DNA of 64,000 bases. Origin: Adiantum capillus-veneris. Lineage: Eukaryota > Streptophyta > Polypodiopsida > Polypodiales > Pteridaceae. Numbering within the stretch: the stretch's first letter is position 1; every line of letters starts with the position of its first letter. Shown here in pieces: positions 1 to 10,600 of this stretch. The position numbers were made by a program, and so were the translations under genes. The notes under the pieces were generated by a model that ran no database searches, was not told the DNA's origin, and worked only from the letters and a program-made list of their open reading frames with translations. The stretch is taken from contig CM043959.1 of assembly GCA_014529385.2 (NCBI GenBank), forward strand, positions 89,071,529 through 89,135,528, in the 5' to 3' direction.

Positions 1-1115
1 TGATTTTATTGCTTCGTCGGAACCCTTGGATGCACTATCATGTCATTCCCTTTCTTCTACAGAATCCTCTGATGAACTTGCGTCTGGTTCCCTTGGTTCG
101 TCAGAGCCCTCGGATGCACTATCATCTGAATCCCTTACTTCTTCGGAATTCTTTGATGAACTTTCATCTGGTTCCCCTAGTTCTTTCTCTTCACTAAAAG
201 ACTCTTGCCCTGTTGAGGTGGACACTGGCTTGTCCGTAGGATAAGTCAATGAGCCGACATGCATTCCAAAACCTTGCTTAGCATTTCCCATAAGTCTCTG
301 GATGGAGTCAAACTTTTGTTGTAGACAATACCGTCGAATCTCTTTTGGGAAACCACAGCAAAACTGTTCAATCTGGTCCCTCAAAGTTACCATCCGAAAC
401 AAGGACACTGGCAAATAGATATCCCAAAACCTCTAGTAGTAGTTATCCAATATGTCCTTTTTAGTCATTCTCAGATGATGCCAAGCCGTAGTGACATATT
501 CTTATGTTTTCCCGGCAAAAGTGAAAATTCTCTTGAATTGTACCCACTTCTTAGGTGCTTCTCTGCGTAACAACAGAGTAGACCATCATGTATGTGCATT
601 TGGTTTCAAGTACGATGCCACCTTTCGCATCTTGGGGAGTGTTCCGAGAACCGACCTCCCGAGAAGGCGACGTCAAGCTGTATGAACTCAAGGGCTCAAT
701 GGGTGTCCTAGTAGCCTGAAAAGGTATCAAACCTGACTACTTGACCCCATCCTTGAACTCCTTGGTCTTCTTGTCCAATTTTTCACTGTCAGAAAAGGAC
801 AAGCTCTCCTCCTCTAAACTGCTAAATGGCCTCTCATGCCTTCTAGACTTTTTCAAAAATCTGCTTTTTTGGCTTTTTCTACTTCTTCCGCCTTTTCTCA
901 TCCTCTTTGGAACTAGAGGACAACGAACTTTCGCAACTTTTTGAAGATGATGAAAAATCTGGGTCATCCTTGGAACGAACACGCTTCTTGGATCTGCTTA
1001 CCACCTCAAAAGTTGACTTCCGGCCCAAATAGCTGGTGAAATTTGCTGATTTCCTCTTCTTCCTGAGAGTGCTTTAAGCCTTTCCTTAATTGGTTCATCT
1101 TCTTTTCAAGAGCTC
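1..1115 (-). pseudogene. Ty3/gypsy gag relic (capsid C-terminal part)
   Basis: Minus-strand open stretches at 414-43 and 982-737 encode pieces of a gypsy Gag. The segment IEQFCCGFPKEIRRYCLQQK, followed by AKQGFGMHVGSLTYP, matches the Gag at 49.6-50.0 kb (IEQFTLGLPTEIRDHCLEQK, AKRGFAIHSGSLTYS). A Ser/Glu/Asp-rich stretch follows. Stops and frame changes interrupt it, and it runs off the left edge of the window. It lies on the opposite strand to the pol fragment that starts near 1116, so the two are not parts of one colinear element. The role of Gag (virus-like particle formation, RNA packaging) is known for the family. Confidence 0.7.
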
Positions 1116-2154
1116 TGTAAACGGTTCATTAGAAAGTTTACAGAGGTTGCTTCCCCTTTGCACACTTTCACACAGAAAGGAATCCCTTTCTCGTGGGGAC
1201 CCACAGAGGTGACTACCTTTCAGACTTTGAAAGAGAAAATGACTACGGGACCAATTTTGACTTTGCCGGATTTGTTCGAAGTATATTGTGATGCTTGTGG
1301 TTGTAGTTTGGGTGTGGTCTTAATGCACGAAGGCCATGTCATTGCCTATGAGTGCCGATTGTTTTCAAGGCCGGAATTGACAGCACAGATTTATGAGAAA
1401 GAGCTTTTGGCGGTTATCCATGCTCTTACTCAGTGGCGACATTACCTACTCGGAGCCGATTTTACAGTCTTCACTAATTATCAGAGTTTACACTACTTCT
1501 TGTCACAAAAGCAACTTTCGGAAAAGCAGATGCGGTGAGCTAACATCTTGTCACAGTTTTACTTCCAGATTGTCCATGTTCAAGGACAGAAGAACTTGGT
1601 GGCACATGCTTTGTCCTCGAAGCCGTTAGTCTTGGCTATTTCCGCGATTCACCATAGAAGCTTCAAGGACATGGTCGATCAGTACGCCACAGATCCAGAT
1701 TCTTCTGATGTATTCAATCGAATACAGAATGGGGAGGTAGTAGTGGGATATTCCATACAGGATGGCTACTTGACGAAGAAAATGATGTTGTGCGTTACAC
1801 AACCGTTGACAGAAAAGGTTCTAACTGAATGCCATGTCCACCTTTTACGAGTCACCGGGCATTGACACCACCTTGGAAAGGTGTGGAGTGTTACTTCTTT
1901 TGGCCGAAACTGAAGCAGGACTTTGTCCACAGTTGCTTGGTATGCCAGAAGGTCAAGTTTGACAGGCATAAAGCACAGGGATGGTTACATCCTTTACCCA
2001 TTCCCACCCGCCCCTGGGAAAGTATTGCAATGAATTTCATTTTTGATCTGCCGAAGACGCAGAGGTGGGCATGATTGCATTTGGACTGTCATCGACAGAT
2101 TTAGCAAGATCATTTAGCGAGACTGTTCATTTCACAGATTTTCAGATTACATGG
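1116..2154 (+). pseudogene. Ty3/gypsy pol fragment: RT end, RNase H, integrase N-part
   Basis: The plus strand encodes the end of reverse transcriptase (FIRKFTEVASPLHTFTQKG), an RNase H domain (YCDACGCSLGVVL, YEKELLAVIHAL, FTVFTNYQSLHYFLS) and the start of integrase (CLVCQKVK, then RPWESIAMNFIFDLP). A stop follows EKQMR near 1536, and another break lies near 1862. The integrase motif normally reads MDF and here reads MNF, so the first catalytic Asp appears lost. The same pol occurs on the minus strand at 45.9-47.2 kb. The copia element interrupts the frame at 2155, and the integrase resumes at 7460. Confidence 0.85.
2150..2154 (+). other. Target-site duplication CATGG (left) of the copia element
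   Basis: CATGG lies directly before the 5' LTR and again directly after the 3' LTR (7460-7464). A 5-bp duplication is the normal integrase signature for Ty1/copia. It shows one insertion event into the gypsy integrase sequence. Confidence 0.9.
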
Positions 2155-2433
2155 TGTTGGGTTAAAGGCCTAAATAACCCCTTTTTGTACATTTTTATAC
2201 TTTGTCCACGTTCAATATGAACCTGGACACATTTTTTTTAAAGTCACTTATAATAAAAGTGAGAAAACCCAAAACTCACTTATTGAGTTTTCCCCAAAAA
2301 CGTGAGCTCTCTCTCTCTCCCCGCTTCGATCCGTAGCACTTCCTCTCTGCTGCACTCCGCCTCCTGCTTCTTGCCCCAATCCTGCATTACATCGCGACGC
2401 GCACCTACCGGTACCTTCTGTTTCGCGCTTTCA
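2155..2433 (+). repeat. Copia 5' LTR
   Basis: Begins TGTTGGGTTAAAGG and ends CGCTTTCA. It holds a TATA-like TATAATAAAAG near 2250 and a CT-rich stretch near 2307. A 12-bp inverted repeat at 2203-2229 has one mismatch here and is perfect in the 3' LTR. Confidence 0.92.
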
Positions 2434-2872
2434 ACTGATATAGGAGACCTAGGGTTTCAAAACAGCTCTGCGCAGTCTGCTGGACAGCAAGTTAAAATTG
2501 CTCTCCCGCAATTCCATCGCGAAGCCCCTTTGCTTCCCGAGTCGAAAAAGTCACCAAACCTGCCAAAACAGCCCAAAAGAGGCTGTTTTTAGGTCAAAAC
2601 AAGTGATTTACAGGTTATAACAGGTCAAAACAGCAATGCGCAGGTGTACCAAAGTTGTGGGATCACATGTATTGATGTTTGTCGCGACAAATTGAGTGAA
2701 AAGCTGAGTACAGGTGCTTAAAATTGCACTTTCCAACTAAAATTTCAGATTTGGACAGTTTCATGTAAAGAAATTGTAGTCTATCGTATGCAAAGTCTTG
2801 TGGTTGCTCCTACTTGCTGAAATTTTCAGCCTATTGCATCTCTCTTGTATCCACACTTGTGGTTGAATCAAA

Positions 2873-3300
2873 ATGGCTTCTTCCTCTTCCGCATCTGACA
2901 CTAAAAGTTTGATGGAAATCAAACGGTTCGATGGTCAAGGCTTCGACCTCTGGCAAGAACGTATGCAAGGTTATCCTTTTTTGAAAGGATTGTGAAGATG
3001 CATTGGAAGAGAATAAACTGCCAGGTTTGTCTGACGAAGAGTAGGCCAGGTTGAATAAGAAGTCTATGGCCTACATCAAAATGGCTATCAATGATGACAT
3101 TTTGACGGACATCAAGCGTTTGGACTCTGCTTATGCAATATGGCAAAAGCTAAAGTCCAACTATGAAAACACGACGCCTGTGAACCAGGTGTATTTGATG
3201 CGAAAGTTGGTGAATATGCAACTTGATGACTCGAAGTTAACTTCTGAGCATTTGAGTGCTTTTACAAATGTGTTGAGTCAGTTGTGCAAGACAGTGGGCT
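2873..3300 (+). pseudogene. Copia gag, N-terminal part
   Basis: An ATG at 2873 opens MASSSSASDTK, followed by FDGQGFDLWQERMQG, a start typical of copia Gag (UBN2/DUF4219-like). A stop comes after about 40 codons in that frame. The protein continues in other frames with MAYIKMAINDD, SAYAIWQKLKSNYE and QVYLMRKLVNMQL, all typical Gag capsid motifs. At least one frameshift near 2990 and one in-frame stop near 3042 break it. Confidence 0.8.
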
Positions 3301-4912
3301 TCAACAATTCGATGATAAGCTGAAAGCTATTTTCTTGCTTATGACATTGCCAGATACTTGGGAAACTTTGGTTGTTTCCTTGAGCAACAGTCCCACCCTC
3401 ACATATGACGGTGTGAGAGGGTCTATTCTCAATGAAGAGATTAGACGCAAGTCTAGTGGGGAAGGTGGTAGTTCTGCCACCTTCCCCACTAGACCCACCC
3501 TCCCATATGACGGTGTGAGAGGGTCTATTCTCAATGAAGAGATTAGACGCAAGTCTAGTGGGAAGGTGGCAGTTCTACCTACAATGCAAGAGGTAGAAAT
3601 CAAAAGCATGATGCGGGCAACAGGACTCAAAATAGAAGTAAGAGCAAGACAAAGGATAAGGATGTCACTTGTTATCAATGTGGCAGAAAGGGTCACAAGA
3701 AACCCGATTGCAGGTATTTTAAGAAAGAGCAGGAAAGGAAGAAGGAAACGCAAGATAAGAAGAAGAAAGATGAAGGAAAAATCAGTAGGTGATTCCTCCA
3801 AGGATGCTGAGAATACAAATGTATCCTCTAGTGTGGTCATTGAGGAGTTGTCAGACGTTGAGGAAATCTTGGATGCGGCTTCATACCCCTCAGATTTAGT
3901 GATAGCTAATGCAGAAGACATGCTTATCTCAAAGAAAGATGTCATTGATGCATTGCTCAACGTTAATGATGGCCTATCCCAATCATACATAATGGATTCT
4001 GGTGCTTCATTCCATGTGACTCCATCTTTGGAGTGTTTTGCTACATATGCTGCAGGCAATTATGGCAAGGTGTACCTTGGTGATAATTTTGCTTGCAATA
4101 TTGAGGGAATGGGTACTATGCGTTTGGCTCTTAACAATGGTCAAGAGCTTGTGTTGAATGATGTCAGGTTTGTACTGGGCATTAAGAAAAGTTTGCTATC
4201 TATTAGCCAGTTAGATGCACATGGTTATACTACCATCTTTGCTGGGGGTTCATGGAAGTTGCTCGACTGCTCTATGCTTGTTGCAAAAGGGTCTAAAAGA
4301 GGTACTTTGTACTATCTTCGATGCAAAGCTTTGCCTCGCAAGTTTCTTGCTGTTGCTGAAATTGCTTCACACACGAAATTGTGGCATAAGAGACTTGGCC
4401 ATATGAGCCAAAAGGGTATTGATGTGCTTTCCTCTCTGAAGAGAGTTGATATTAAAGGCAAAAACTTGGATTTTTGTAACGATTGTCTTTATGGAAAGCA
4501 AAAGAAATCTTCTTATTACTCTGGTGTCTCTCGCAAAGCTAATCCTCTTGATCTTATTCACTCCAATGTATGCACTATGCCTATTAAGTCTTTTGGTGGT
4601 GCATTGTATTTTGTTACATTCATTTATGACTGTACTAGGAAAGGATGGGTACATTTGTTGAAAAGTAAGAGTGAGACTTTTAATGCTTTTAAGAATTTTC
4701 ATGCTTTTGTCACTACGCAAAAGAGTACTAAGCTTAAATGTCTCAGATCTAATAATGGAGGAGAGTATGTATCTGCTGAATTTCAACGTTTTTGTGATGA
4801 AAATGGGATTAAAAGGGAGTTGACAGCCCCTTATAATCCGTCTTCTAATGGTGTGGCTGAGAGGTATAATCGTACTTTATGCGACAGTGTGTTGCATGTT
4901 GTCCACCGCTAA
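3284..4912 (+). pseudogene. Copia gag C-part, protease and integrase
   Basis: One open frame of 542 codons. The Gag zinc knuckle (CYQCGRKGHKKPDC, from 3670) lies in a different frame, between two compensating one-base shifts at about 3570 and 3790. Protease is seen as IMDSGASFHVT near 3990. The integrase has its HHCC zinc domain (LWHKRLGHM, CNDCLYGK) and catalytic core, but the first two catalytic residues are changed: HSNV where copia has HSDV, and LRSNNGGEY where it has LRSDNGGEY. The Glu in NGVAERYNR is kept. A TAA stop ends the frame at 4912. Confidence 0.88.
3392..3580 (+). repeat. Tandem duplication with fold-back inside copia gag
   Basis: A unit beginning CCCACCCTC at 3392 recurs at 3494 (102-bp spacing). 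The first unit ends in a perfect 16-bp inverted repeat: TCTAGTGGGGAAGGTG at 3452-3467 and its complement at 3478-3493, separated by 10 bases. The second unit follows the right arm directly. Confidence 0.9.
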
Positions 4913-4940
4913 TCTTTCCCAAGAGTTTTGAGAGGAGGCA

Positions 4941-6239
4941 TTGAAAACTGCAGTTCATATTTGCAATCGCTCTCCTAATAGTACGCTGAAAAATGACATT
5001 CCAAAGGAGGTTTGGTCTGGCAAACCTGCCTCTTATGATCATTTGAGAGTATTTCGCTGCGAAGCTTTTGTTCATGTACGCAATGACTTGAGAACAAAGC
5101 TTGATATGAAGTCCATTAAAGGAGTCCTCCTAGGTTATGGGGAAGAAGGTGAAATGGGCTATTGAGTGTGGTTACCACAGTTTAGAAAGGTAATACGCAG
5201 CCCAGATGTAGTGTTCAATGAGGCAAAATTGCTTAAAAATGCTACAAAATCTGATGCTGACAAGAAAACAGTCAGATTTCAGCCTTCCGTGCCACCTATT
5301 GTTGTTGAAAAAGAGCCTCGTGATGTATTACCGCAAGCTGAAATTGATAATCAGCCGGTTAACCTTGAGTCAGAAGAGGTAGAACATGATTTTGATGCTC
5401 CTAATGAGGATGGACAGCCACCTGAATTGGCTGAAAATGATTTTCAGCAGCGTGATAGAGCTGAAAATGAGTTGCCTTATGATGTAGAACCGTTGCCTGA
5501 GAATGTAGATCATTGGGTACGCAAGTCAACTCGTTTGAGAAGGCAACCGCAGAGATTTAACCCCTCTTTGGATCATGTAATGTTGACAGATGAGGGTGAA
5601 CCTCTTACATATAAAGAGGCCACATCATGTGAGTCAAGCAGTAAGTGGGAGCTTGCGATGCAAGAGGAAATGAAATCCTTGTATGCAAATGATACTTGGG
5701 ATCTTGTGCCATTGCCTAAAGGGAGAAAGGCTCTTCCTAACAAATGGGTATACAAGATTAAGATAGTGGATGAAAAACCCAAGTACAAGGCAAGATTGGT
5801 TGCAAAAGGATATGCACAGAAAGAAGGAATTGATTTTCAAGAAATCTTTTCTCCTGTTGTAAAGCTTACAACTTTACGTGTCCTTTTTGCTCTCGTTGCG
5901 GTGCTTGATTTGGAATTGAATCAAATGGATGTAAAGACAGCGTTTTTGCATGGTGACATTGAAGAGGACATATACATGAAACAGCCTGAAGGTTTTGTAG
6001 TTCCTACACGTAAGGAACTTGTATGCAAACTGAAAAGGGCTCTGTATGGTTTGAGACAATCATCACGACAGTGGTATAAGAAGTTTGATACTTTTATGTT
6101 GTCTAAGGCTTTAAACGCAGTCATGCAGATTATTGTTTGTATATGTAAAGGGATGAAGATGGTAGTCCCATCATACTTGTTCTCTATGTTGATGACACAC
6201 TGCTTGCCGAGAAACATAAGACTAGTCTTGATGCTCTAA
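4941..6239 (+). pseudogene. Copia integrase C-part and reverse transcriptase N-part
   Basis: Integrase C-terminal motifs (AVHICNRSPN, HLRVFRCEAF, GVLLGYGEEGE) lead into copia RT: WELAMQEEMKSLYANDTWDL, KARLVAKGYAQKEGIDF, MDVKTAFLHGDIEEDIYM and LYGLRQSSRQWYKKF. A TGA at 5163 and a frameshift near 6115 interrupt it. After that shift the catalytic motif LYVDDTLLAE is read in another frame near 6187. The RT domain is known to copy element RNA into cDNA in the virus-like particle. Confidence 0.88.
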
Positions 6240-6265
6240 AACGTAAGCTAAATTCAGCATTTTCT

Positions 6266-7144
6266 ATGAAGAATTTGGGTGATGCAGAGCATATTTTGGG
6301 CATGCGTATTAAAAGAGATAGAAAGCTGAAATTGTTGTTTTTATCTCAAGGAAGGTATATTGCAAAAGTACTTGACAGATTTAATATGGCTGATGTTAAG
6401 CCTCTTGGAGTACCTTTACCTCCATACACTAAGCTTAGCAAAGCAGATTGCCCAAAGGATGAGGTGGCATTGTAGGCAATGAAGGGAATCCCATATGGAT
6501 TAGCTTGTGGTTCTCTTATGTATGCTATGGTTGCCACTCGTCTCGACATTGCTTATGCAGTGGGAGTTGTTAGTCGATACATGTTGAATCCTGGCAAAGC
6601 GCATTGGGAAGGTGTCAAATGCATTCTGAGATATTTGAAAGGTACACAATCAAAGTGTATTTGTTATGGAAAAAGTGACTTGAAATTGCAGGGATATTGC
6701 GATGCAGACATGGCAGGTGACATGGATACCTGGAAATCTACCAGTGGATATGTATTTTCCATTGCTGGTGGTGCAGTCTCTTGGTGTTCTATGTTGCAAA
6801 AAATTGTGACATTGAGTACTACTGAGGCTGAATATATTTCAGCCACAGAGGCTTCAAAGGAGGCCATTTGGTTGGGCAGACTTGCAAAAGAACTTGGCAT
6901 GCCTGCTTATACACCCGTGTTGGGTTGTGATAGCCAGAGTGCTGTCTATTTAGCCAAAAATTCCATGTTTCATGCGCGTACCAAACACATAGATGTGCGG
7001 TACCACTTCATACGACAGGTATTGGAGGATGGTCTAGTCACCTTGACTAAGATCCATACACAGGTTAACCCTGTAGATGTTCTCACCAAGAGTCTTGCTA
7101 AGGCTCAACATGAGCATTGCATACAACTGGTGGGAGTTGGTTAA
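6266..7144 (+). pseudogene. Copia RT C-part and RNase H
   Basis: The frame from 6266 gives MKNLGDAEHILGMRI, a stop at 6473, and then in the same frame GLACGSLMYAMVATRLDIAY, ILRYLKGT and the copia RNase H (GYCDADMAGDMDTWKSTSGY, STTEAEYISATEASKEAIWL, CDSQSAVYLAKN, KHIDVRYHFIR). It ends normally at TAA 7142-7144, 35 bases before the 3' LTR. The long stretch after 6479 is the best-preserved coding part of this element. Confidence 0.88.
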
Positions 7145-7179
7145 CTTAAAGGCGTCATTTATGCCTTTAAGTGGGAGGT
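7144..7179 (+). promoter_or_regulatory. Copia polypurine tract with hairpin
   Basis: A perfect 10-bp inverted repeat (ACTTAAAGGC at 7144-7153, GCCTTTAAGT at 7163-7172) ends just before the purine run GTGGGAGG that abuts the 3' LTR at 7180. Purine runs at this place prime plus-strand DNA synthesis. The hairpin next to it is an observation without known function. Confidence 0.7.
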
Positions 7180-7459
7180 TGTTGGGTTAAAGGTCTAAAT
7201 AACCCCTTTTTGTATATTTTTATTCTTTGTCCAGGTTCAACATGAACCTGGACACATTTTTTTTAAGTCACTTATAATAAAAGTGGGAAAACCCAAAACT
7301 CACTTATTGAGTTTTCCTCAAAAACGTGAGCTCTCTCTCTCTCTCCCTACTTCGATCCCTAGCGCTTCCTCTCTACTGCACTCCGCCTCCTGCTTCTTGC
7401 CCCAATCCTGCACTACATCGTGACGCGCACCTACCGGTACCTTCTGCTTCGCGCTTTCA
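7180..7459 (+). repeat. Copia 3' LTR
   Basis: Starts TGTTGGGTTAAAGG and ends CGCTTTCA. A perfect 12-bp inverted repeat, TGTCCAGGTTCA (7228-7239) and TGAACCTGGACA (7243-7254), leaves a 3-base loop. A TATA-like TATAATAAAAG follows near 7275. Confidence 0.93.
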
Positions 7460-7641
7460 CATGGCATGCCTGAGACAATAGTCTCTGACAAAGATCCCCG
7501 ATTCACGAGTTTGTTTTAGAAGGCTATTTGAGAGAACATTGGCACACGGTTGCAGTTCTCGTCATCTTTACACCTGCAGACAAATGGACAATCTGAGATT
7601 GCAAATTCAGTTGTACTGGATTTATTGAAGTCTTACACCTC
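7460..7641 (+). pseudogene. Ty3/gypsy integrase fragment, continuation
   Basis: After the copia element the gypsy integrase continues with GMPETIVSDKDPRFTS, LHLQTNGQSEIANSVVLDLL and a stop or two. The second catalytic Asp (SDKDPRF) and the Glu (GQSEIAN) are present. A second copy at 40.07-40.6 kb matches it until about 7641, where L1 LINE sequence begins abruptly. The first five bases are the CATGG duplication. Confidence 0.85.
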
Positions 7642-10600
7642 TTGCCAAGTTTTGCGTGACACCTCCAGATGCAGCGGATTGCAGGCACACTGTGGTGCAT
7701 TTGTTTGCTGACACTCAGTGCCCTCCGCGTTATGTTTTTGTGCATGAGGATTCTTGGACTGCACGCTCGGCTTGGGCCTGGGCGGGGCAGTCACTTCATG
7801 GGTGCTTGTCTAGAGGTCGTTCGGATGAGATTACTCCCCATCCAAACCAGCCTCAAAGATAGCGAGGTTGGCTGTTGTGGCAGCATCTGTTTTTTCTCAC
7901 TGAGTCCATGAGGATTATCTCATGGAATGTGCAGGGATTAGGAGGGCCCCAGTTTCAGCGTCAGAGGGGTCGGCTGTGTCAGGAGCTGCAGAGATGCCTT
8001 GTGGGTGGTGAGATTGACATCCTTATGCTGCAGGAGGACCATCTTTGTGAGAGCCGCATTCGGCAATGTGGTTAGATTTTGCATGGTCACTTTGAGACTT
8101 TTTGGTCATCTGCTTTTGGACCTGGAGGCATCCAGGGTGGGGTATGTATGACCATTACGGACTATTTGTAGCAAACCATTGTGGGCAGGGGGATTATTGT
8201 GTCAGGCAAGGCTCAGTGGATTACTAAGCAGGTTCAGGGTTGCCTGAAGGGTTTCCTGAACATCTGCGCGCCCAATGTAGCGAGTGCACGTGCAGAGTTT
8301 TGGGCTCACATTGCAGAGTCTCAACCCCAGGCAGAGCAATGGTGCATTGGGGGAGACTTCAACATGTTGGAGGACCCAGCAGACAGGGATGGAGGTAGCC
8401 ATACTACTGTGCATGGAGATGAGTTGGCAACTTGGGAGAGGCTATGTATGACTGCGGGTTACAGATGTGTGGCAGCATTCTAGCTTTGTGAGGCCACCTG
8501 ACTGCCTGGCCTTCTCTCGTTTGGACCGTCGAGTGGGACGAGTGCATCTATCTCGAAAAGATCGCTTTTACACTAGTGAATCACTTCTGTGACTTGGGTG
8601 GGACTGTTGGCATTTTGGTTGGGACTTCCTTTTCGGACCACGCACCAATGATCCTCACAATGATTGATGAGCAGAGGAGGGGGAGCATGGTGCTACGCAT
8701 CCCAGAGAGGGTCTTGCTGGAATCTGCGCTCAGAGAGCGAGTGGAGGCTCTTTTGATAGAGAGCTTAGACTTATAGTACTCTCTTGCTGATAGAGTGGCC
8801 TCAGGACTTGCTCAGCTTAGTCAGCTCTTTCTTCAAGAGTCTTCGGCTCTCCTGGCTCCAGCGAGAGAGGAGCAGCGCCTCCGACGGGGCGTTGCTTCCT
8901 CGTAGAGGATGCAGGAAGCAACATCCAGATAGTCCTTGGTTGGAGGAGCAGTTACAGCAAGCTCGCCGTCAGCACAGAGGAGAGGCGCCATGAGTTTGCT
9001 TTCCATCGACAGGCATCTCAGTGGACCTAGGTGGGTGACAGAGTGACAGGCGCTTTCTTTTGAGGCAGTGAGACCTCGGCATACGCATGCCAAAGTCAGT
9101 CAGTTGAGGAGGCCCAGACGGTCAGTTGCTTCAGAGCCAGAGGACATGCGTGCAGTTGCTAATGACTTCTACCGTGATTTACTGTCTGCAGAGCCCCAGT
9201 CAAAGCGTCAGGATGCATGCAAAGAGCAGGTGTGGGCACAGATGCCTTGTCTTGTGACTGAGGAGATGCGTCAAAGGCTTGAGCTGCCTCTACATCTAGA
9301 GGAGCTGTACACGGATCTTAGTGCACTCCCCCGTGGTAGCTGTCCAGGTGAGGGTAGCTTCACTCCCAGCTTCTTCTTGGAGTAGTGGGACTTGCTTGGC
9401 TCACATCTTTGTAGTGCTTTTCAGTACATCCTGCACACAGGTGAGATGCCTGAGAGCATGAGTGAGTGCCTGATTTACCTCATTCCCAAGGAGGGTGGCT
9501 CCTTGGATGAGATTTGACAGTAACACCCCATCACCATCCTCAACTCAATTTACAAAATTCTTGCCAAGGCTCTGAGTTTGAGGATTCAGCCACTTCTAGA
9601 GAGCCTTATACATGGGACTCAGACAGGTTTTGTCAAGGAGTGTAGTATCCTTGACAACATCTTTACTTTTTGGGAGGCCTCTGCCCTCGCACGGCTCTGT
9701 GGTGAGGATTTGGTGATTCTTCTTCTCGATTTTGAGAAGGACTATGACAAAGTTGACTAGGATTTTTGGAGGGCACTCTACGCAGGATGGGCTTCTCACA
9801 TGCTTGGATCAGAGGGGTGTCAACTTTGTACAGACGAGCACACAGTTAGGTGTTTTAGCAGGAGGTAGAGGTGATCGTTTCATGCTCACACGTTCGGTCA
9901 GACAGGGCTTCCCTCTTGCCCCCTTTCTCTTTCTGTTCCATGCTGAGGCAATGAGCAGGTTTTTGGTTTCACAACAGGTTGGTTTATGTGGCTTAGCGCT
10001 CCCTATTCGGGGAGATGAGCTACTGGACGCTGAGTTTGCAGACGACTCATCCTTGTACTTGGATAGCCAGGAGGCCAACCTACACAGGTGTGAGCAAGCT
10101 CTTGAAACTTTCTGTTGTGCATCTGGCGCACTTTCAAATGGAGAAAGACAGTGGCTTTCTCGGTTGGTAGTGTTCCTACGCCCGATTGGATGCCAGGTGA
10201 GGGTTTCAGGTGGATTCCCCCAAGGACTGCAGTTCGTTACTTGGACTGTCAGGTTGGTTTCGACTTGTCTCCCGAGCAGCAGATTGCTCCCCTCCTCCTG
10301 TCTATCAGGAGGAAGTTGTTACACTGGAGCTCCGCACAACTTTCTTTGGCAGGCAGAGTTGTAGTGGCCAACCAGGTGTTGTTGGCTACTATGTGGTACA
10401 TCACTTCTTGTTGGATTTTCTCGAGTTCTTGTATTAGCGAGGTAGAGAGGCTGATCAGGAACTTCCTTTGGTCAAGGCGTGACACTCAGATAGCCCGGGC
10501 CAAAGTGGCATGCCAAGTCATCACTCTTCCTTGTTCTCAGGGAGGGTTGGGTATCATAGACCCAGCACAGCACAGCAGAGCCCTTCTTGGGAAGTTCATC

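Larger units (their letters stand above)
2155..7459 (+). mobile_element. Full-length Ty1/copia retrotransposon, inactive
   Basis: A 5.3-kb element with two LTRs of about 280 bp (TGTTGG...TTTCA), a CATGG duplication on both sides, and Gag, protease, integrase, RT and RNase H in copia order on the plus strand. By eye the LTRs differ at about 14 sites (near 5%), mostly transitions, so the insertion is not recent. Frameshifts, stops and lost integrase catalytic residues make it non-autonomous now. It sits inside a gypsy integrase gene. I did not find a clear tRNA-Met primer site next to the 5' LTR; the bases after the LTR are ACTGATATAGGAGACC. Confidence 0.95.

Noticed and set aside
3301-4059. 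252-codon minus-strand frame
   Set aside because: Antisense to copia gag, protease and integrase coding sequence, with no domain of its own.
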